A stretch of DNA of 64,000 nt. Source: Aquimarina agarivorans. GTDB taxonomy: Bacteria; Bacteroidota; Bacteroidia; Flavobacteriales; Flavobacteriaceae. Shown here piece by piece: positions 19,201 through 28,730 of this stretch (its first letter is position 1; every line of letters begins with the position of its first letter). A model generated the notes under the pieces. That model was not told the origin of the DNA. It saw nothing but the letters and a program-made list of their open reading frames with translations, and searched no databases. Location: positions 62,001 to 126,000 of the forward strand of contig NZ_AFPB01000142.1 in NCBI RefSeq assembly GCF_000218485.1, given 5' to 3'. A program made the position numbers and the translations under genes.

Positions 19201-19406
19201 AGCGAAATAAAGCTTAATTAGAAGATTTATGCTCAATCTTTGTAAGAAAAATTGTTTTTTTTAACCTTAACATAATTAAGCATTGGAAATCAGTTTATTC
19301 TAAATTTAATTCAATCGTGTTCTATTTTTAATTGGTACAAAAATAAATGGACATCCAAATTGGATGCCCATTAACTAGTATTTATTTTCATAACAATATA
19401 CTATTA

Positions 19407-19565
19407 CTATACACGTCGTCCCCTAATTAAGGATACTACAAATAAAATTAAAAATAAAAAGAAGCAAATTTTAGCTATTGAAGCTGCTCCTGCCGCTATA
19501 CCTCCAAAACCTAATACTCCAGCTATAAGTGCTAATATTATAAATGTGATTGTCCAACTTAACAT
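19407..19565 (-). CDS. DUF1328 (YtjA-like) small membrane protein, 52 aa
   Basis: Two hydrophobic helices separated by [14 protein letters not shown] and ending in a basic tail (RGRRV) match the short DUF1328/YtjA family almost throughout, starting [16 protein letters not shown]. Family members are small membrane proteins induced in stationary phase or stress, molecular function unknown. A hairpin (TGG-CATCC / GGATG-CCA around 19348-19371) lies downstream and probably terminates it. Its promoter region shares the motif found before the YtxH operon. Confidence 0.88.
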   Translation of the reverse strand: MLSWTITFIILALIAGVLGFGGIAAGAASIAKICFFLFLILFVVSLIRGRRV

Positions 19566-19601
19566 AATTCATTGTTTTAAATTATTATTTAAACCTATCG
19601 T

Positions 19602-19649
19602 TTAAATTTCTAATACAAATATCTCTATATAGTATATTTTAACTTTGCT
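19602..19649 (-). promoter_or_regulatory. stress-type promoter motif upstream of DUF1328 gene
   Basis: Minus-strand sequence begins AGCAAA and has TTTGTATTAG after the same 24-nt distance as the YtxH copy; the end is about 50 bp before the start codon. 37 of 48 positions are identical to the YtxH copy. A third, shorter match with identical spacing lies before dps. Confidence 0.6.
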
Positions 19650-19752
19650 GATACACTAAATTGATTTGCTCAATAAAAATTTCAGGTCATTCATTTTCTT
19701 TAAGAATTGTTGATGTGTTATATTTGACATTATCAAACATCAATTTACTGAA

Positions 19753-20781
19753 ATGAACAAATCCATTATTGTTGGAGACTATAGCTTTAACGATATAGTG
19801 TTAGATACCGCTAAACAGTTTTCAATTGAACCAGAAAGCGATAAAAATGAATTTTGCGTCCGTGTTCCCAAGGAAGTAGGTAAAGGATATATTAAAACCA
19901 CTGAGTTTGATAATGGAATTGGTGTAGTTGATTATGATTAATTGATAAACGAACCTTTCCACTTTAAACTAAAAAAAGGAATTGTGCATCCGCTTAAATT
20001 TGTGTTTAACAGACAAACAACATTTAAACACAAATTTGATGGTCAAAATGAAGTACATGAAATTAAACGTTTAGAGTGTGCCATTACCTCATCTAATCAG
20101 ATTAATGTCCATGAGTTTATAATTCCTGAAAATGAACCTATATGTATTTTTAGTTTAGAAATTAATAGAAAAAAATTTGAAAAAAGTATAGAGAAATTTA
20201 TACCCGACATGGATGATGATTTGGTTACACTATTTAGGGATGTAAATGGTGTGAATCAATTTTATCATAAATCGCAATACAGCATACAAATTGCTGAATT
20301 AATAAATGAATTCACCGATTGCGAATTAGAAGGTTTTATGCGGAACGTATTTTTAGAAAGTAAAGCTCAAGAAATTTTAGTGCTTACGCTTAAACAATAT
20401 TTAGGTAATTTGAGCGAGCCTGAAAAGCAAAAAATATTAAGACAATCTACGATTAAAAGTATTAAAAAAGCCACTAAAATAATTAAAAAAGAGTTATCTG
20501 ACATTAGTAATGTTGCCAAACTTGCCAACGAGGTAGGATTAAGTTCCAATACGTTGCAGCAAGGATTCAAAGCATTGTTTGAGTTATCAGTTAATGATTA
20601 CATAAGAAACTACAGAATTGAGAAAGCGAAGGAACTTATTGAAACCTCAGGTATGAACATTACCTAAATTACTTATCAAGTTGGTATAAATTCTCGCAGT
20701 TATTTTTCAAAATTATTTAAAAAGAAATATGGTATTACACCAAAACAGTATTATTCAAAGGACGGTAAGAGAAGATATTAA
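19753..20781 (+). pseudogene. AraC-family regulator with two in-frame stops
   Basis: One continuous reading frame of 342 codons is interrupted only by TAA at 19939-19941 and TAA at 20665-20667. The C-terminus is a clear AraC/XylS DNA-binding domain: ISNVAKLANEVGLSSNTLQQGFKALF (first helix-turn-helix) and, after the second stop, ITYQVGINSRSYFSKLFKKKYG (second one). At the second site GAA (Glu) is the expected codon (NITEITYQVG), so a G-to-T change gives TAA; the first may be the same. No frameshift exists, and the remaining sequence is well kept, so inactivation looks recent. A TATATTTG element at 19719-19726 is a candidate -7 box. Confidence 0.85.
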
Positions 20782-20814
20782 TAACGACGATTCTGCATCT
20801 ACATAACCTATACA

Positions 20815-21516
20815 CTATTTTTTAGGAATATTATCATAAACAACCGGTTCCAACATAGTGGAATAAGAAATACCCATAGTGTATAAATCTTTTGCTATGG
20901 AATGAAAATTTAATTTTATTGTTGTGTTATTTTCTAATAAATTATTACAAACCTTTGTGTCCGAATCTTCTGATAACCATACGAATTTTTCATATTCACT
21001 TAATACTCGTGGGGAAAAGTTACTTAAATTTTGAATTTTTTTAATTCGCGGATCCACGGTTCCAAGAGCAATACTAAATGTAATAAAACCATCAGCTAAC
21101 TTATTGTAGTACCCCGCTAGATATAATGGTTTGTTTTTTTTAGCAAAAATATAATATGGATAAATTAATCCATTGTGTAAATGAGAAACAAAAAAACCTG
21201 TTACTAATATGACGCAGCGTTTAACTGAGGTAGATTGTTTGAAAAATACATTATTTTTTTTAAACTCGGGAGTAACTGTTAAGGTATCCAAAATACTTTG
21301 AAACACCCCCCAATCCCCCAAATAATTTTCAGGTAACAGTCCCCATATACCATAATCAATAGCTTCGGCAGAATTTGAAGTAATCACAGGCATGATATTC
21401 TCTTCAAAACTACTAATCAGTGGTTTTGTTGTATATATTTTAGGATATTTTAAAGGCAGACCAACAAAATCTTCTAAACTTTCCTTATTAGCTGTATTTG
21501 AAAATTTATATTTCAT
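20815..21516 (-). CDS. divergent SRAP-like (HMCES/YedK fold) protein lacking catalytic residues
   Basis: 233 aa. Landmarks fit the SOS response-associated peptidase fold in order: YGIWGLLPE (family WGLIP), KRCVILVTGFFVSHLHNG with YPYYIF (family RCLIPADGFYEW and PYFI), PLYLAGYYN (family PLAFAGLW), FSIALGTVDPRIKKI and SPRVLSEYEKFVWL. Canonical members need Cys2 for the DNA thiazolidine crosslink; here residues 2-4 are Lys-Tyr-Lys, the Glu of GFYEW is Val, and the His before RMP is missing. It therefore may bind abasic DNA or something else without crosslinking. Identification is by motif order only. Confidence 0.6.
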   Translation of the reverse strand: MKYKFSNTANKESLEDFVGLPLKYPKIYTTKPLISSFEENIMPVITSNSAEAIDYGIWGLLPENYLGDWGVFQSILDTLTVTPEFKKNNVFFKQSTSVKRCVILVTGFFVSHLHNGLIYPYYIFAKKNKPLYLAGYYNKLADGFITFSIALGTVDPRIKKIQNLSNFSPRVLSEYEKFVWLSEDSDTKVCNNLLENNTTIKLNFHSIAKDLYTMGISYSTMLEPVVYDNIPKK

Positions 21517-21678
21517 ACCTAGGTGTTATTAACACTAAAATCACAAATGCATATTATAAAGATTACTTTTATTTCGCTTAAACTTTAAATGTAAGTTATA
21601 AGCAGATAAGTCAACAATTTATAAAAGTGCCGACTTACTGCTTGAAATAATTTTTTATTATATATTTAAACTTTAAGC

Positions 21679-22131
21679 TTAATGGAGATCATCCAATGTT
21701 TTAACAGTATCTAAACTTGTTTTAATTACCGATAACTGGCTATCAATAATTTCTTTAGCCTCTGAGGTTAATGAAATTTCATTTAAAACTTCTTTATAGT
21801 CTTCAATAGCTTTTTCTTCTCCACGTATTGCTTCTTCCAAAATTGCTTCACTATTATTGGAACTAACAATCGACTTTAAATCCATCCAAGCTCTGTGCAT
21901 TGTGCCGCTAACCGATCCATCAGTGTCCGTGGGGTTTTGTTCAAAAGTACCAATCACAGTTTTTAATTGGTCTGTAAACATTTCCCTTTCTGTTGATTTT
22001 CTCTCAAAAAAAGATTTTAAGGCTAAATTATCAACATTTTCAGCTGCATTTTCATAACCTTTCTTTGCATCATATGTACGTATCAATAAATCATTTAATT
22101 TATTACCTACTTTTTCTGTATATGTTTCCAT
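21679..22131 (-). CDS. PA2169-family ferritin-like four-helix protein
   Basis: 150 aa, all-helical, with KVGNKLNDLLIRTYDAKKGYENAAENV at the start and FFERKSTEREMF typical of the DUF2383/PA2169 four-helix-bundle family. EEAIRGEEKAIEDYKEVL near residues 100-118 holds carboxylates that resemble ferritin-like metal ligands. The biochemical role is unknown; family genes are stress-associated. CAAAGTTA at 22189-22196 (TAACTTTG on the minus strand) is a good -7 candidate 58 bp upstream. Confidence 0.85.
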   Translation of the reverse strand: METYTEKVGNKLNDLLIRTYDAKKGYENAAENVDNLALKSFFERKSTEREMFTDQLKTVIGTFEQNPTDTDGSVSGTMHRAWMDLKSIVSSNNSEAILEEAIRGEEKAIEDYKEVLNEISLTSEAKEIIDSQLSVIKTSLDTVKTLDDLH

Positions 22132-22592
22132 GAAAATTTATTTTAAATAGTAACCCATTTGATTGATGTGAGTTATTTCCATCTGCGACAAAGTTAACAA
22201 CACATTAATCGCATAGATAGTTCAAAAAATAGTTTCATTAACTCTTATAAGAATATAATACCAATTAAGAAAAGTTTTATTGCCGAAAACACCAAATAAT
22301 TTTCAAAGTATACTAAATTACTATTATTAGGACGCTACTATTCAGTTTTTTCGGCATGCTATCATTTTACGCAAAAAACTCATTTTTTGTTTGAGAACAT
22401 ATCCATTTCATAAGAGCAAAGCAAGAAGGTACCACTCTAGTAATTTTGTATTAAACAGAAAATGAACTTATTAATTCTTTTAATTTTCATTTTTATGAAA
22501 CTGATTATCAATAAAAAAAGATCCAATAATTTCATGGATTAAATATGATCAGAAAATTACTTACATTATTATTAACTCAAAAATTTAAATAA
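22132..22592. other. 460-bp divergent promoter region between PA2169-like and dps
   Basis: Gene-free. It contains a TAACTTTG -7 candidate for the minus-strand gene (22189-22196) and the stress-type motif for dps (22415-22455). No other structure stands out. Confidence 0.5.
22415..22455 (+). promoter_or_regulatory. stress-type promoter motif upstream of dps
   Basis: AGCAAAG at 22415 and TTTGTATTAA at 22445 are separated by exactly the spacing seen in the two minus-strand copies before the YtxH operon and DUF1328. The -7 part, TAATTTTG at 22441-22448, is an exact TAnnTTTG. It leaves a 145-nt leader before the dps ATG. Confidence 0.5.
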
Positions 22593-23102
22593 ATGAATTA
22601 TTTGAACATGAATAACGAAAAATTAATTCCTGTAGTTTCAGAATTAAATATACTTTTAGCTGAATATCATATGTATTATCAAAAACTACGAAATTTCCAT
22701 TGGAATATTATTGGAAAAAACTTTTTTGATTTACATGAAAAATTTGAAGATTTATACGGAGATGCACGCACCAAGATTGATGAAATTGCAGAACGTATTT
22801 TAACTTTACAATATCACCCAATTAGTAAGTATAGCGAGTATTTACAAATTGCAAAAATACAAGAATCTGATAGTCTTATTTCAGATAAAGAAATGGTTGA
22901 AATTCTATTAGGTGATCATGGCACATTATTGTCACAAATGAGAAAAGTGGTAAAAAACGCCGATGAAGCTACGGATGAAGGTACTATTGATCTAATTGGT
23001 GCATACATCAGAGAACTTGAAAAATCAAGCTGGATGTTGAACGCTTGGTCCAAAAGCACTGCTGATACTTTAAAAACTATGGAGGTTAATGAACCTGCCT
23101 AA
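22593..23102 (+). CDS. dps: Dps-family DNA-protecting ferritin-like protein
   Basis: 169 aa. Mini-ferritin that stores iron with peroxide and coats DNA under starvation or oxidative stress. The inter-subunit ferroxidase centre is visible: YQKLRNFHWNIIGKNFFDLHEKFEDLYGDA, holding the conserved His-Trp, His and Asp/Glu ligands at about residues 36-57. ATG at 22593 is used; ATG 22608 (MNNEKL) is an alternative. Unlike most genes here it has a long leader with the shared stress motif. Neighbouring PA2169-like and HPF genes fit a stationary-phase group. Confidence 0.93.
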   Translation: MNYLNMNNEKLIPVVSELNILLAEYHMYYQKLRNFHWNIIGKNFFDLHEKFEDLYGDARTKIDEIAERILTLQYHPISKYSEYLQIAKIQESDSLISDKEMVEILLGDHGTLLSQMRKVVKNADEATDEGTIDLIGAYIRELEKSSWMLNAWSKSTADTLKTMEVNEPA

Positions 23103-23330
23103 AAAAATATACTAGATCTATTTAAAAGTTATTATTTTTTATAATTATGCTTTAAACAGATTCAAACGTTCCCATACTAGACCATTTTTTTTGGGTGTTA
23201 CAAATCAATTGCGAGTCTAATATTGGAATATTTTAAATTCATCATTTTTCATTCATATTTTATTGCAAACACATCCATATGCAATCCGTAAGATCATTCA
23301 ATAGTGAAAAAATAATATAAAAAATACAAC

Positions 23331-23636
23331 ATGAATATAATTTATGAATACACCAATGTAAGTGGAAGTCAAAGGCTAGAATCTTACGTTGAAGAAAAAA
23401 TGGCGCTTTTAGGTAAAAAATATCCATTTATAATTAGAGCTGATGTTTTTTTTAAAAAAGAAAATACTGAAGATAATGCCAATAAAGAATGTGGAATACG
23501 ATTGAGTGTTCCTGGACCAAGATTATTTGCCAGTTCCAGCAAGCAAAGTTTTGAAACTGCTATTAATGAATCTATTAAAAGTTTGGCAGTTCAATTAGAA
23601 AAGCAAAAAAGTAATTACAATACTTACCATAATTAA
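23331..23636 (+). CDS. HPF/RaiA-type ribosome-associated protein
   Basis: 101 aa short-form hibernation factor fold: beta-alpha-beta pattern with SGSQRLESYVEEKMALLGKKYPFI near the start, and a C-terminal helix FETAINESIKSLAVQLEKQK (residues 75-94). It would bind the small-subunit decoding region and reduce translation in stationary phase. A very long perfect hairpin directly follows. Placement next to dps supports a stress role. Confidence 0.88.
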   Translation: MNIIYEYTNVSGSQRLESYVEEKMALLGKKYPFIIRADVFFKKENTEDNANKECGIRLSVPGPRLFASSSKQSFETAINESIKSLAVQLEKQKSNYNTYHN

Positions 23637-23645
23637 TTAGGTATT

Positions 23646-23707
23646 TAAATACTGAATCAAATAAAAGACTGCTATTTCAAGCAGTCTTTTATTTGATTCA
23701 GTATTTA
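23646..23707. terminator. bidirectional terminator with 28-bp perfect stem
   Basis: Perfect palindrome: 23646-23673 pairs with 23680-23707 around a 6-nt loop. The core is AGACTGCT / AGCAGTCT, flanked by A-rich and T-rich arms in both directions. It lies between HPF (plus) and the PI-PLC-like lipoprotein (minus). Confidence 0.9.
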
Positions 23708-23818
23708 TTCATAATTTTCAAACATTACTATATTTTATGAATTTAAAATTTGAATAAAGTAACAGCAAATTCAGGTTACCTGCTGTAATCTTCTATTCTT
23801 CATTTCAACTATTGAATC

Positions 23819-24877
23819 CTACCTACTCAAAAACTTTCCATTTTCATTAACTACTGCCCACTTGTGATTATTTATTTTATCCGTTGAAATACAATTAACT
23901 TTTGCCATAATACTATTACTAAAATTTTTACTTGAATTGGCAATATATACGCGTGTAAGCATTTTTTTGGCTGCAAACCTAGGAATTACTTGTTTCCATT
24001 TATTAGTATTTTTTGAAAAAATATGAAAATTGAATATAGCAATATTTCCTTTTGTAGGAGGAAACACATCAGTCCGATCGGCAGGCATTTCCTTCATTGT
24101 AAAACATAATCTTTGTGATCTCAGATTTGTTTTTGAATAGCGCGTTCCCCAACCAGAATTTCCTGTAAGCACAAAAATAAACTTACCTCTTAATTTGTTT
24201 ACTGAAGGCCATCCGTAGGCTGAAATATTTTCAACTAGTGACACCCTATTGTTTACAAACATTTCTCTCGGTTTATACACTAGACTTTCATTAAAATAAT
24301 TTTTTAAATATACATCTATCTGATCATGAAAATTTTGGTATCCGCCATTTTTACTTTTTACATCTAATTTTACCATAACGGGGTGGTGATTTGGTGTTAT
24401 ATTATGCCAATCCAATAATTCGCTCAGGTATCTTGAAAATTTTGGGCCTGTATTCGTTAAATGATTTACAGTCCAAAGTCCAGCATCTACTCGTCCATTT
24501 TTAATTGGTTTTGTGTGTCTCCAAATATCAAATTCAAGCCCCATACAATTTCCATTATAACTTGTTTTACCATTTTTTTTATAATGTGTAAGCTGCTGAG
24601 CAATGGATTCCCTACGCTCATAAGAATTGTGCGATCCTTTAAATGATATTTTATTGTACGGCACGTTTTTATTTGCCGGACCAATTTTAGCACCCAAATT
24701 AAAGTGTTCATTTAACTCTACCGAAGGTTCTGGAATTAAATCCGTTTTACTAAAAAGATCATCATCAATCTGTTGAACTGAATTTACTTGTTCATTTTTG
24801 TCTGTAATTGCCTCCTTCTCACATTGAAAAAACATAAAGACAATACTAAATAATCCTACTAATTTTAACTGTTTCAT
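23819..24877 (-). CDS. PI-PLC-like phosphodiesterase, lipoprotein
   Basis: 352 aa with a lipoprotein signal peptide (MFFQC lipobox, Cys near residue 19). The rest matches the Ca2+-dependent phosphoinositide-specific phospholipase C group (X-domain TIM barrel): FKGSHNSYERRE holds the first catalytic His, GLEFDIWRH has the acidic metal ligands, WTVNHLTNTG the second His and PVMVKLDVKS the next metal site. Bacterial members are thought to cleave phosphoinositides or glycosylated lipids; the substrate is unknown. Predicted at the outer membrane. Confidence 0.85.
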   Translation of the reverse strand: MKQLKLVGLFSIVFMFFQCEKEAITDKNEQVNSVQQIDDDLFSKTDLIPEPSVELNEHFNLGAKIGPANKNVPYNKISFKGSHNSYERRESIAQQLTHYKKNGKTSYNGNCMGLEFDIWRHTKPIKNGRVDAGLWTVNHLTNTGPKFSRYLSELLDWHNITPNHHPVMVKLDVKSKNGGYQNFHDQIDVYLKNYFNESLVYKPREMFVNNRVSLVENISAYGWPSVNKLRGKFIFVLTGNSGWGTRYSKTNLRSQRLCFTMKEMPADRTDVFPPTKGNIAIFNFHIFSKNTNKWKQVIPRFAAKKMLTRVYIANSSKNFSNSIMAKVNCISTDKINNHKWAVVNENGKFLSR

Positions 24878-25118
24878 TATATGTAGTTGTTGGTTTTAAA
24901 CATATACCAAACTACTATGAGTGTAAAAAAATATGATTAAGCTAAAATGAAGGTTTGTTCATTAAAAGTAGCTTTATTTTAAGCTAATATTATGTATATC
25001 CTCTTTTTATTAAAAATCGTTTATACTTAATTAATAAATCAATGCGTATTATATCAAAAAAACGATAACTTTTTTTACTTTCGTTACCTGAATAAAACAC
25101 AAATTACTCAACCACCCA

Positions 25119-25706
25119 ATGCGAATTCATTTCACTATAATTTTGGTTATCTCATTCATTATTTCTGCAGTAGCGCAAACTGATCAAGAAATACTTGAAA
25201 AAAAGGACAATACTATAAAAGGTCAATTTGAAGAGTTGCTTAAATCCTCAAATAATTATAAAGATTTTAAAGTCATTAAACGTCAAAGTTTTATTATTTT
25301 AAAGAAAAACACCTTAGATAGCTTAAAAGGTATTGAAAAAGAATTAAGTGTTGCTCAATCTAAAATTACTGAACTTAAAAAACAAATTGATATTACTAAG
25401 ACCTCATTGACAAGTACCAATGAAAAACTTGAAACGGCTACAACTGAAATTGATTCTATTTCGGTATTAGGGCAGCAAATTACAAAGCAATCTTTCAAGT
25501 CCATCACGGGCGGAATTTTTATTGGTCTTTTAGCGCTTCTTGCTTTTTTTATTTTTAAATTTAGAAGAAGCAATACAGTTACTAAAAATGCTATAGCATC
25601 CTTAAATGATGTTGAAAAAGAATTTGAAGATCACCGAAGACGTGCTTTAGAAAGAGAACAAGTAGTCATGCGAAAACTTCAGGATGAAATTAATAAGCAT
25701 AAATAG
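25119..25706 (+). CDS. secreted/membrane coiled-coil protein upstream of trmD
   Basis: 195 aa: signal peptide (cleaved near VAQTD, residue 20), a long coiled coil (about residues 60-120), one transmembrane helix (about 132-151), then a basic cytoplasmic tail with EREQVVMRKLQDEINKHK. Homologs just before trmD are often mislabelled tRNA methyltransferase in flavobacteria, but nothing enzymatic is visible. 70 bp before trmD. Function unknown. Confidence 0.7.
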   Translation: MRIHFTIILVISFIISAVAQTDQEILEKKDNTIKGQFEELLKSSNNYKDFKVIKRQSFIILKKNTLDSLKGIEKELSVAQSKITELKKQIDITKTSLTSTNEKLETATTEIDSISVLGQQITKQSFKSITGGIFIGLLALLAFFIFKFRRSNTVTKNAIASLNDVEKEFEDHRRRALEREQVVMRKLQDEINKHK

Positions 25707-25775
25707 CAAGGTCTTTAGTTAATTTTTGGTTTTCTAAAATTATTTCTTTCCATATTTGCATAAATTTATTTCAAC

Positions 25776-26453
25776 ATGCGAATAGATATTATTACCGTTG
25801 TACCTGAAATTATGAAAAGCCCCTTTGAGGCTTCAATAATGAAGCGCTCAATTGAAAAAGGACTAATTGACGTACATTTTCACAATTTAAGAGATTATGT
25901 TACCGATAACTACAAACAAATTGACGATTACCAATTTGGAGGTGGCGCAGGTATGGTAATGATGATTGAACCCATTGATAAATGCATTAGTAAATTAAAA
26001 TCTGAAAGAATATATGACGAAGTAATTTATATGACGCCAGATGGAGAAACTCTAAATCAAAGCATGGCTAACGGTATTTCACTTAAAAAAAATATTATTA
26101 TACTTTGCGGACATTATAAAGGGGTGGATCAAAGAGTACGCGATCAGTTTATTACTAAAGAAATTTCCATTGGTGATTACGTCCTATCCGGCGGTGAACT
26201 TGGTGCTGTAATTTTATGCGATGCTATTATAAGACTAGTGCCTGGTGTGTTAGGTAATGAAACTAGTGCACTAACCGATTCATTTCAAGATAATTTACTG
26301 GCACCACCTATTTATACGCGACCTGCCGAATACAAAGGATGGAAGGTTCCAGAGGTATTAACTTCAGGAAATTTCCCTAAAATTGAAGCTTGGCGCGAAG
26401 AACAAGCTTACTTGAGAACAAAGGAAAAACGTCCTGATCTTTTGGAGGATTGA
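25776..26453 (+). CDS. trmD: tRNA (guanine-N1)-methyltransferase
   Basis: Forms m1G37 in tRNAs using S-adenosylmethionine; prevents +1 frameshifting. 225 aa, full-length. SPOUT knot signatures: [29 protein letters not shown] and [15 protein letters not shown], plus the C-terminal tRNA-binding region ending [24 protein letters not shown] at 25751-25758 with TTG at 25726-25728 is a plausible promoter (-7 with one mismatch). Confidence 0.96.
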   Translation: MRIDIITVVPEIMKSPFEASIMKRSIEKGLIDVHFHNLRDYVTDNYKQIDDYQFGGGAGMVMMIEPIDKCISKLKSERIYDEVIYMTPDGETLNQSMANGISLKKNIIILCGHYKGVDQRVRDQFITKEISIGDYVLSGGELGAVILCDAIIRLVPGVLGNETSALTDSFQDNLLAPPIYTRPAEYKGWKVPEVLTSGNFPKIEAWREEQAYLRTKEKRPDLLED

Positions 26454-26709
26454 AAACTTTATACCGTTTTTAGCATTGAGTTTCCCATGTAATTTTTAAC
26501 TGGTTATTTTGCTATAAGATAACATTGAAACTAAAGCGATGCTTGTATTTTATTTCTTGTTAAAACAAAAAACTCCTAATTTTGATTTGAGTAATTTTAA
26601 AAACGAATCAATATTAAATTTTAAAAATTTATACCTCCTCAAATATTTAACCGCATTAAAAATATAGTGGAGACTATATTTTTACTTAATTTTACTCTAA
26701 AACCACTTT

Positions 26710-27528
26710 ATGTCAGCATTAAACAAAGAATACAAAAGAGTCACTGTCAAAAGCCTAGTTGAAATGAAATCCAACGATGAAAAGATTTCAATGCTAACCG
26801 CATACGATTATACTATGGCAAAAATTGTAGATAATGCTGGTATCGATGTTATTTTAGTGGGTGACTCTGCCTCAAACGTTATGGCGGGGCATGAAACTAC
26901 TTTACCTATTACTTTAGATCAAATGATATACCATGCCAGCGGTGTAGTAAGAGCTGCTAAACGAGCTTTAATTGTAGTAGACCTCCCTTTTGGAAGCTAC
27001 CAAAGTGACCCAAAAGAAGCATTGCGTTCTTCAATTAGAATAATGAAGGAATCAGGAGGACATGCCGTAAAGCTTGAAGGAGGAAAGGAAATTAAAGATT
27101 CCATAAAAAAAATATTAAATGCAGGGATTCCTGTCATGGGGCATTTAGGACTAACTCCACAATCCATATACAAATTTGGTACTTATACTGTGCGCGCTAA
27201 GGAAGAGGAAGAAGCTGAAAAGCTAATTCAGGATGCCTTATTTTTAGAAAAATCAGGATGTTTTGCCATTGTTCTTGAAAAAGTACCTGCTAGTTTAGCT
27301 AAAAAAGTTGCTTCAAAATTAACCATTCCAATTATTGGTATTGGGGCAGGAAATGGCGTAGACGGTCAAGTTTTAGTATTGCATGATTTATTGGGTATGA
27401 CCCATGAATTTAATCCGCGCTTTTTACGACGCTATTTAAATTTACATGATTTAATGACTGAAGCGGTAGGAAACTATGTAAAGGATGTAAAAGCTGTTGA
27501 CTTCCCAAATGAATCTGAACAATATTAA
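26710..27528 (+). CDS. panB: 3-methyl-2-oxobutanoate hydroxymethyltransferase
   Basis: First step of pantothenate synthesis: transfers a hydroxymethyl group from 5,10-methylene-THF to alpha-ketoisovalerate. 272 aa. Motifs: [40 protein letters not shown] with metal-binding Asp, VKLEGG, and [20 protein letters not shown]. Monocistronic, with a terminator downstream. Confidence 0.96.
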   Translation: MSALNKEYKRVTVKSLVEMKSNDEKISMLTAYDYTMAKIVDNAGIDVILVGDSASNVMAGHETTLPITLDQMIYHASGVVRAAKRALIVVDLPFGSYQSDPKEALRSSIRIMKESGGHAVKLEGGKEIKDSIKKILNAGIPVMGHLGLTPQSIYKFGTYTVRAKEEEEAEKLIQDALFLEKSGCFAIVLEKVPASLAKKVASKLTIPIIGIGAGNGVDGQVLVLHDLLGMTHEFNPRFLRRYLNLHDLMTEAVGNYVKDVKAVDFPNESEQY

Positions 27529-27918
27529 AGAAACCTTGCTTAAAATATTCTAACGTTTGTTAAAAAGCTTAGCCTTTTAGAAGTAGAGATTTATGAATAC
27601 ATTTTTTACATTTAGTTAAAAATATAATCACGCTATTTCATTAAGCTGGTGATTAAAAACAAAACCATAATATAATCAAACTTATATTATGGTTTTGTAG
27701 ACCAAAGAGCGGCTCATTATAACCTGCTCAAGCAAATGCAAGTACAACTACGCTTCTAAATCCCCTACTCCTTCCAGTTGTTAATTTTTTTTTAGCGTTT
27801 AAATTCTTAATAATTGCAATATTTTACCTTTTAAAGCTGATTTTAACTTATCGAATAAAATTAACATTAACATCTTTTAACACTTGATAGTTGAAGCTTC
27901 AGTATTTTTACAAAAAAT
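27529..27918. other. 390-bp gap between panB and DUF2452 gene
   Basis: Apart from the terminator at 27661-27696 nothing is recognised. The part after the terminator presumably holds the DUF2452 promoter. Confidence 0.5.
27661..27696 (+). terminator. terminator after panB, 15-bp perfect stem
   Basis: AAAACCATAATATAA pairs with its complement at 27682-27696 over a 6-nt loop. The T tail is built into the stem; distance from the panB stop is about 130 bp. Confidence 0.75.
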
Positions 27919-28320
27919 ATGTATATGAGTAAAAAACCTGATCAGGTTGTTTTTGACAACGAATTGCAAGCTTATAATGCTAAAATTACTCCGTATGCTA
28001 CTAACATCGGTGCTCCTAAAATTGAAGTTAATGACATTACGCAATGGAAAAACAATACAGTAAGCAAAGTAAATCATCAGTTGAGCGCAAAATTTAAAGA
28101 AATACAAGATGAGTATGAAAAATTAATGCAACAGTACGAATATAACAAACTGATTTACGAAGCAAAATTTAGCTTTGAACCTACTATAGGAAAAATATAT
28201 CACCTATACAAAAAAGAGGACGAAAGCACTTTTCTTTCGTTACTTGCTCCCAATGAATGTAATTTTAATTACATAAAAAGCTTTCGTTTAAACGCTGATC
28301 AAATTTGGGAAACTGTTTAA
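27919..28320 (+). CDS. DUF2452 domain-containing protein
   Basis: 133 aa, cytosolic. MSKKPDQVVFDNELQAYNAKITPYATNIGAP at the N-terminus and GKIYHLYKKEDESTFLSLLAP in the second half are typical DUF2452 sequence as I remember it. A helical middle (QDEYEKLMQQYEYNKLIYEA) separates them. Role unknown. The transcript seems monocistronic. Confidence 0.75.
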   Translation: MYMSKKPDQVVFDNELQAYNAKITPYATNIGAPKIEVNDITQWKNNTVSKVNHQLSAKFKEIQDEYEKLMQQYEYNKLIYEAKFSFEPTIGKIYHLYKKEDESTFLSLLAPNECNFNYIKSFRLNADQIWETV

Positions 28321-28730
28321 AAAAGTATCTAAATAGACCTTAATACCCAATAAATATTCTAAAAAGCTAATTGAATTAAATAACTTTAATAAAGTACGCT
28401 AAATAATATTATGATTAACCCGTTTTGCATTTGTCACTTGGTTCATTTTTTAGATGATCATTGGAAAATGAACAATTGTTTTCTGCAACTGAATACTAAA
28501 TTGTAATTCTTAACGGGGAGGTACTGTTGTCTTCTACTTTTAAATTTAAAGTATCTATTATTCTTTAGTATTACGCTTATATATGATATTAAGGCATTTT
28601 TTTAAAAGCAACAGAATACATATTTGTAATTAAGTCCAATGAAACAAATGTATATACAAAAAGACCATCTTTAATACAGACGGTCTTTTTGTTATAAAAT
28701 CAAACTATTTATAATAGTAATATATTTTTC
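28321..28730. other. 410-bp convergent gap
   Basis: No gene recognised. It contains the terminator at 28656-28692 and otherwise low-complexity AT-rich sequence. Confidence 0.5.
28656..28692. terminator. terminator of the OmpA gene (minus strand)
   Basis: ACAAAAAGACC / GGTCTTTTTGT, 11-bp outer stem with further pairing inside, 39 bp past the OmpA stop on the minus strand and usable from both sides. Confidence 0.8.

Noticed and set aside
19942-20667. Open frame called as an independent gene with start TTG
   Set aside because: It is the middle of the AraC frame between two in-frame TAA stops.
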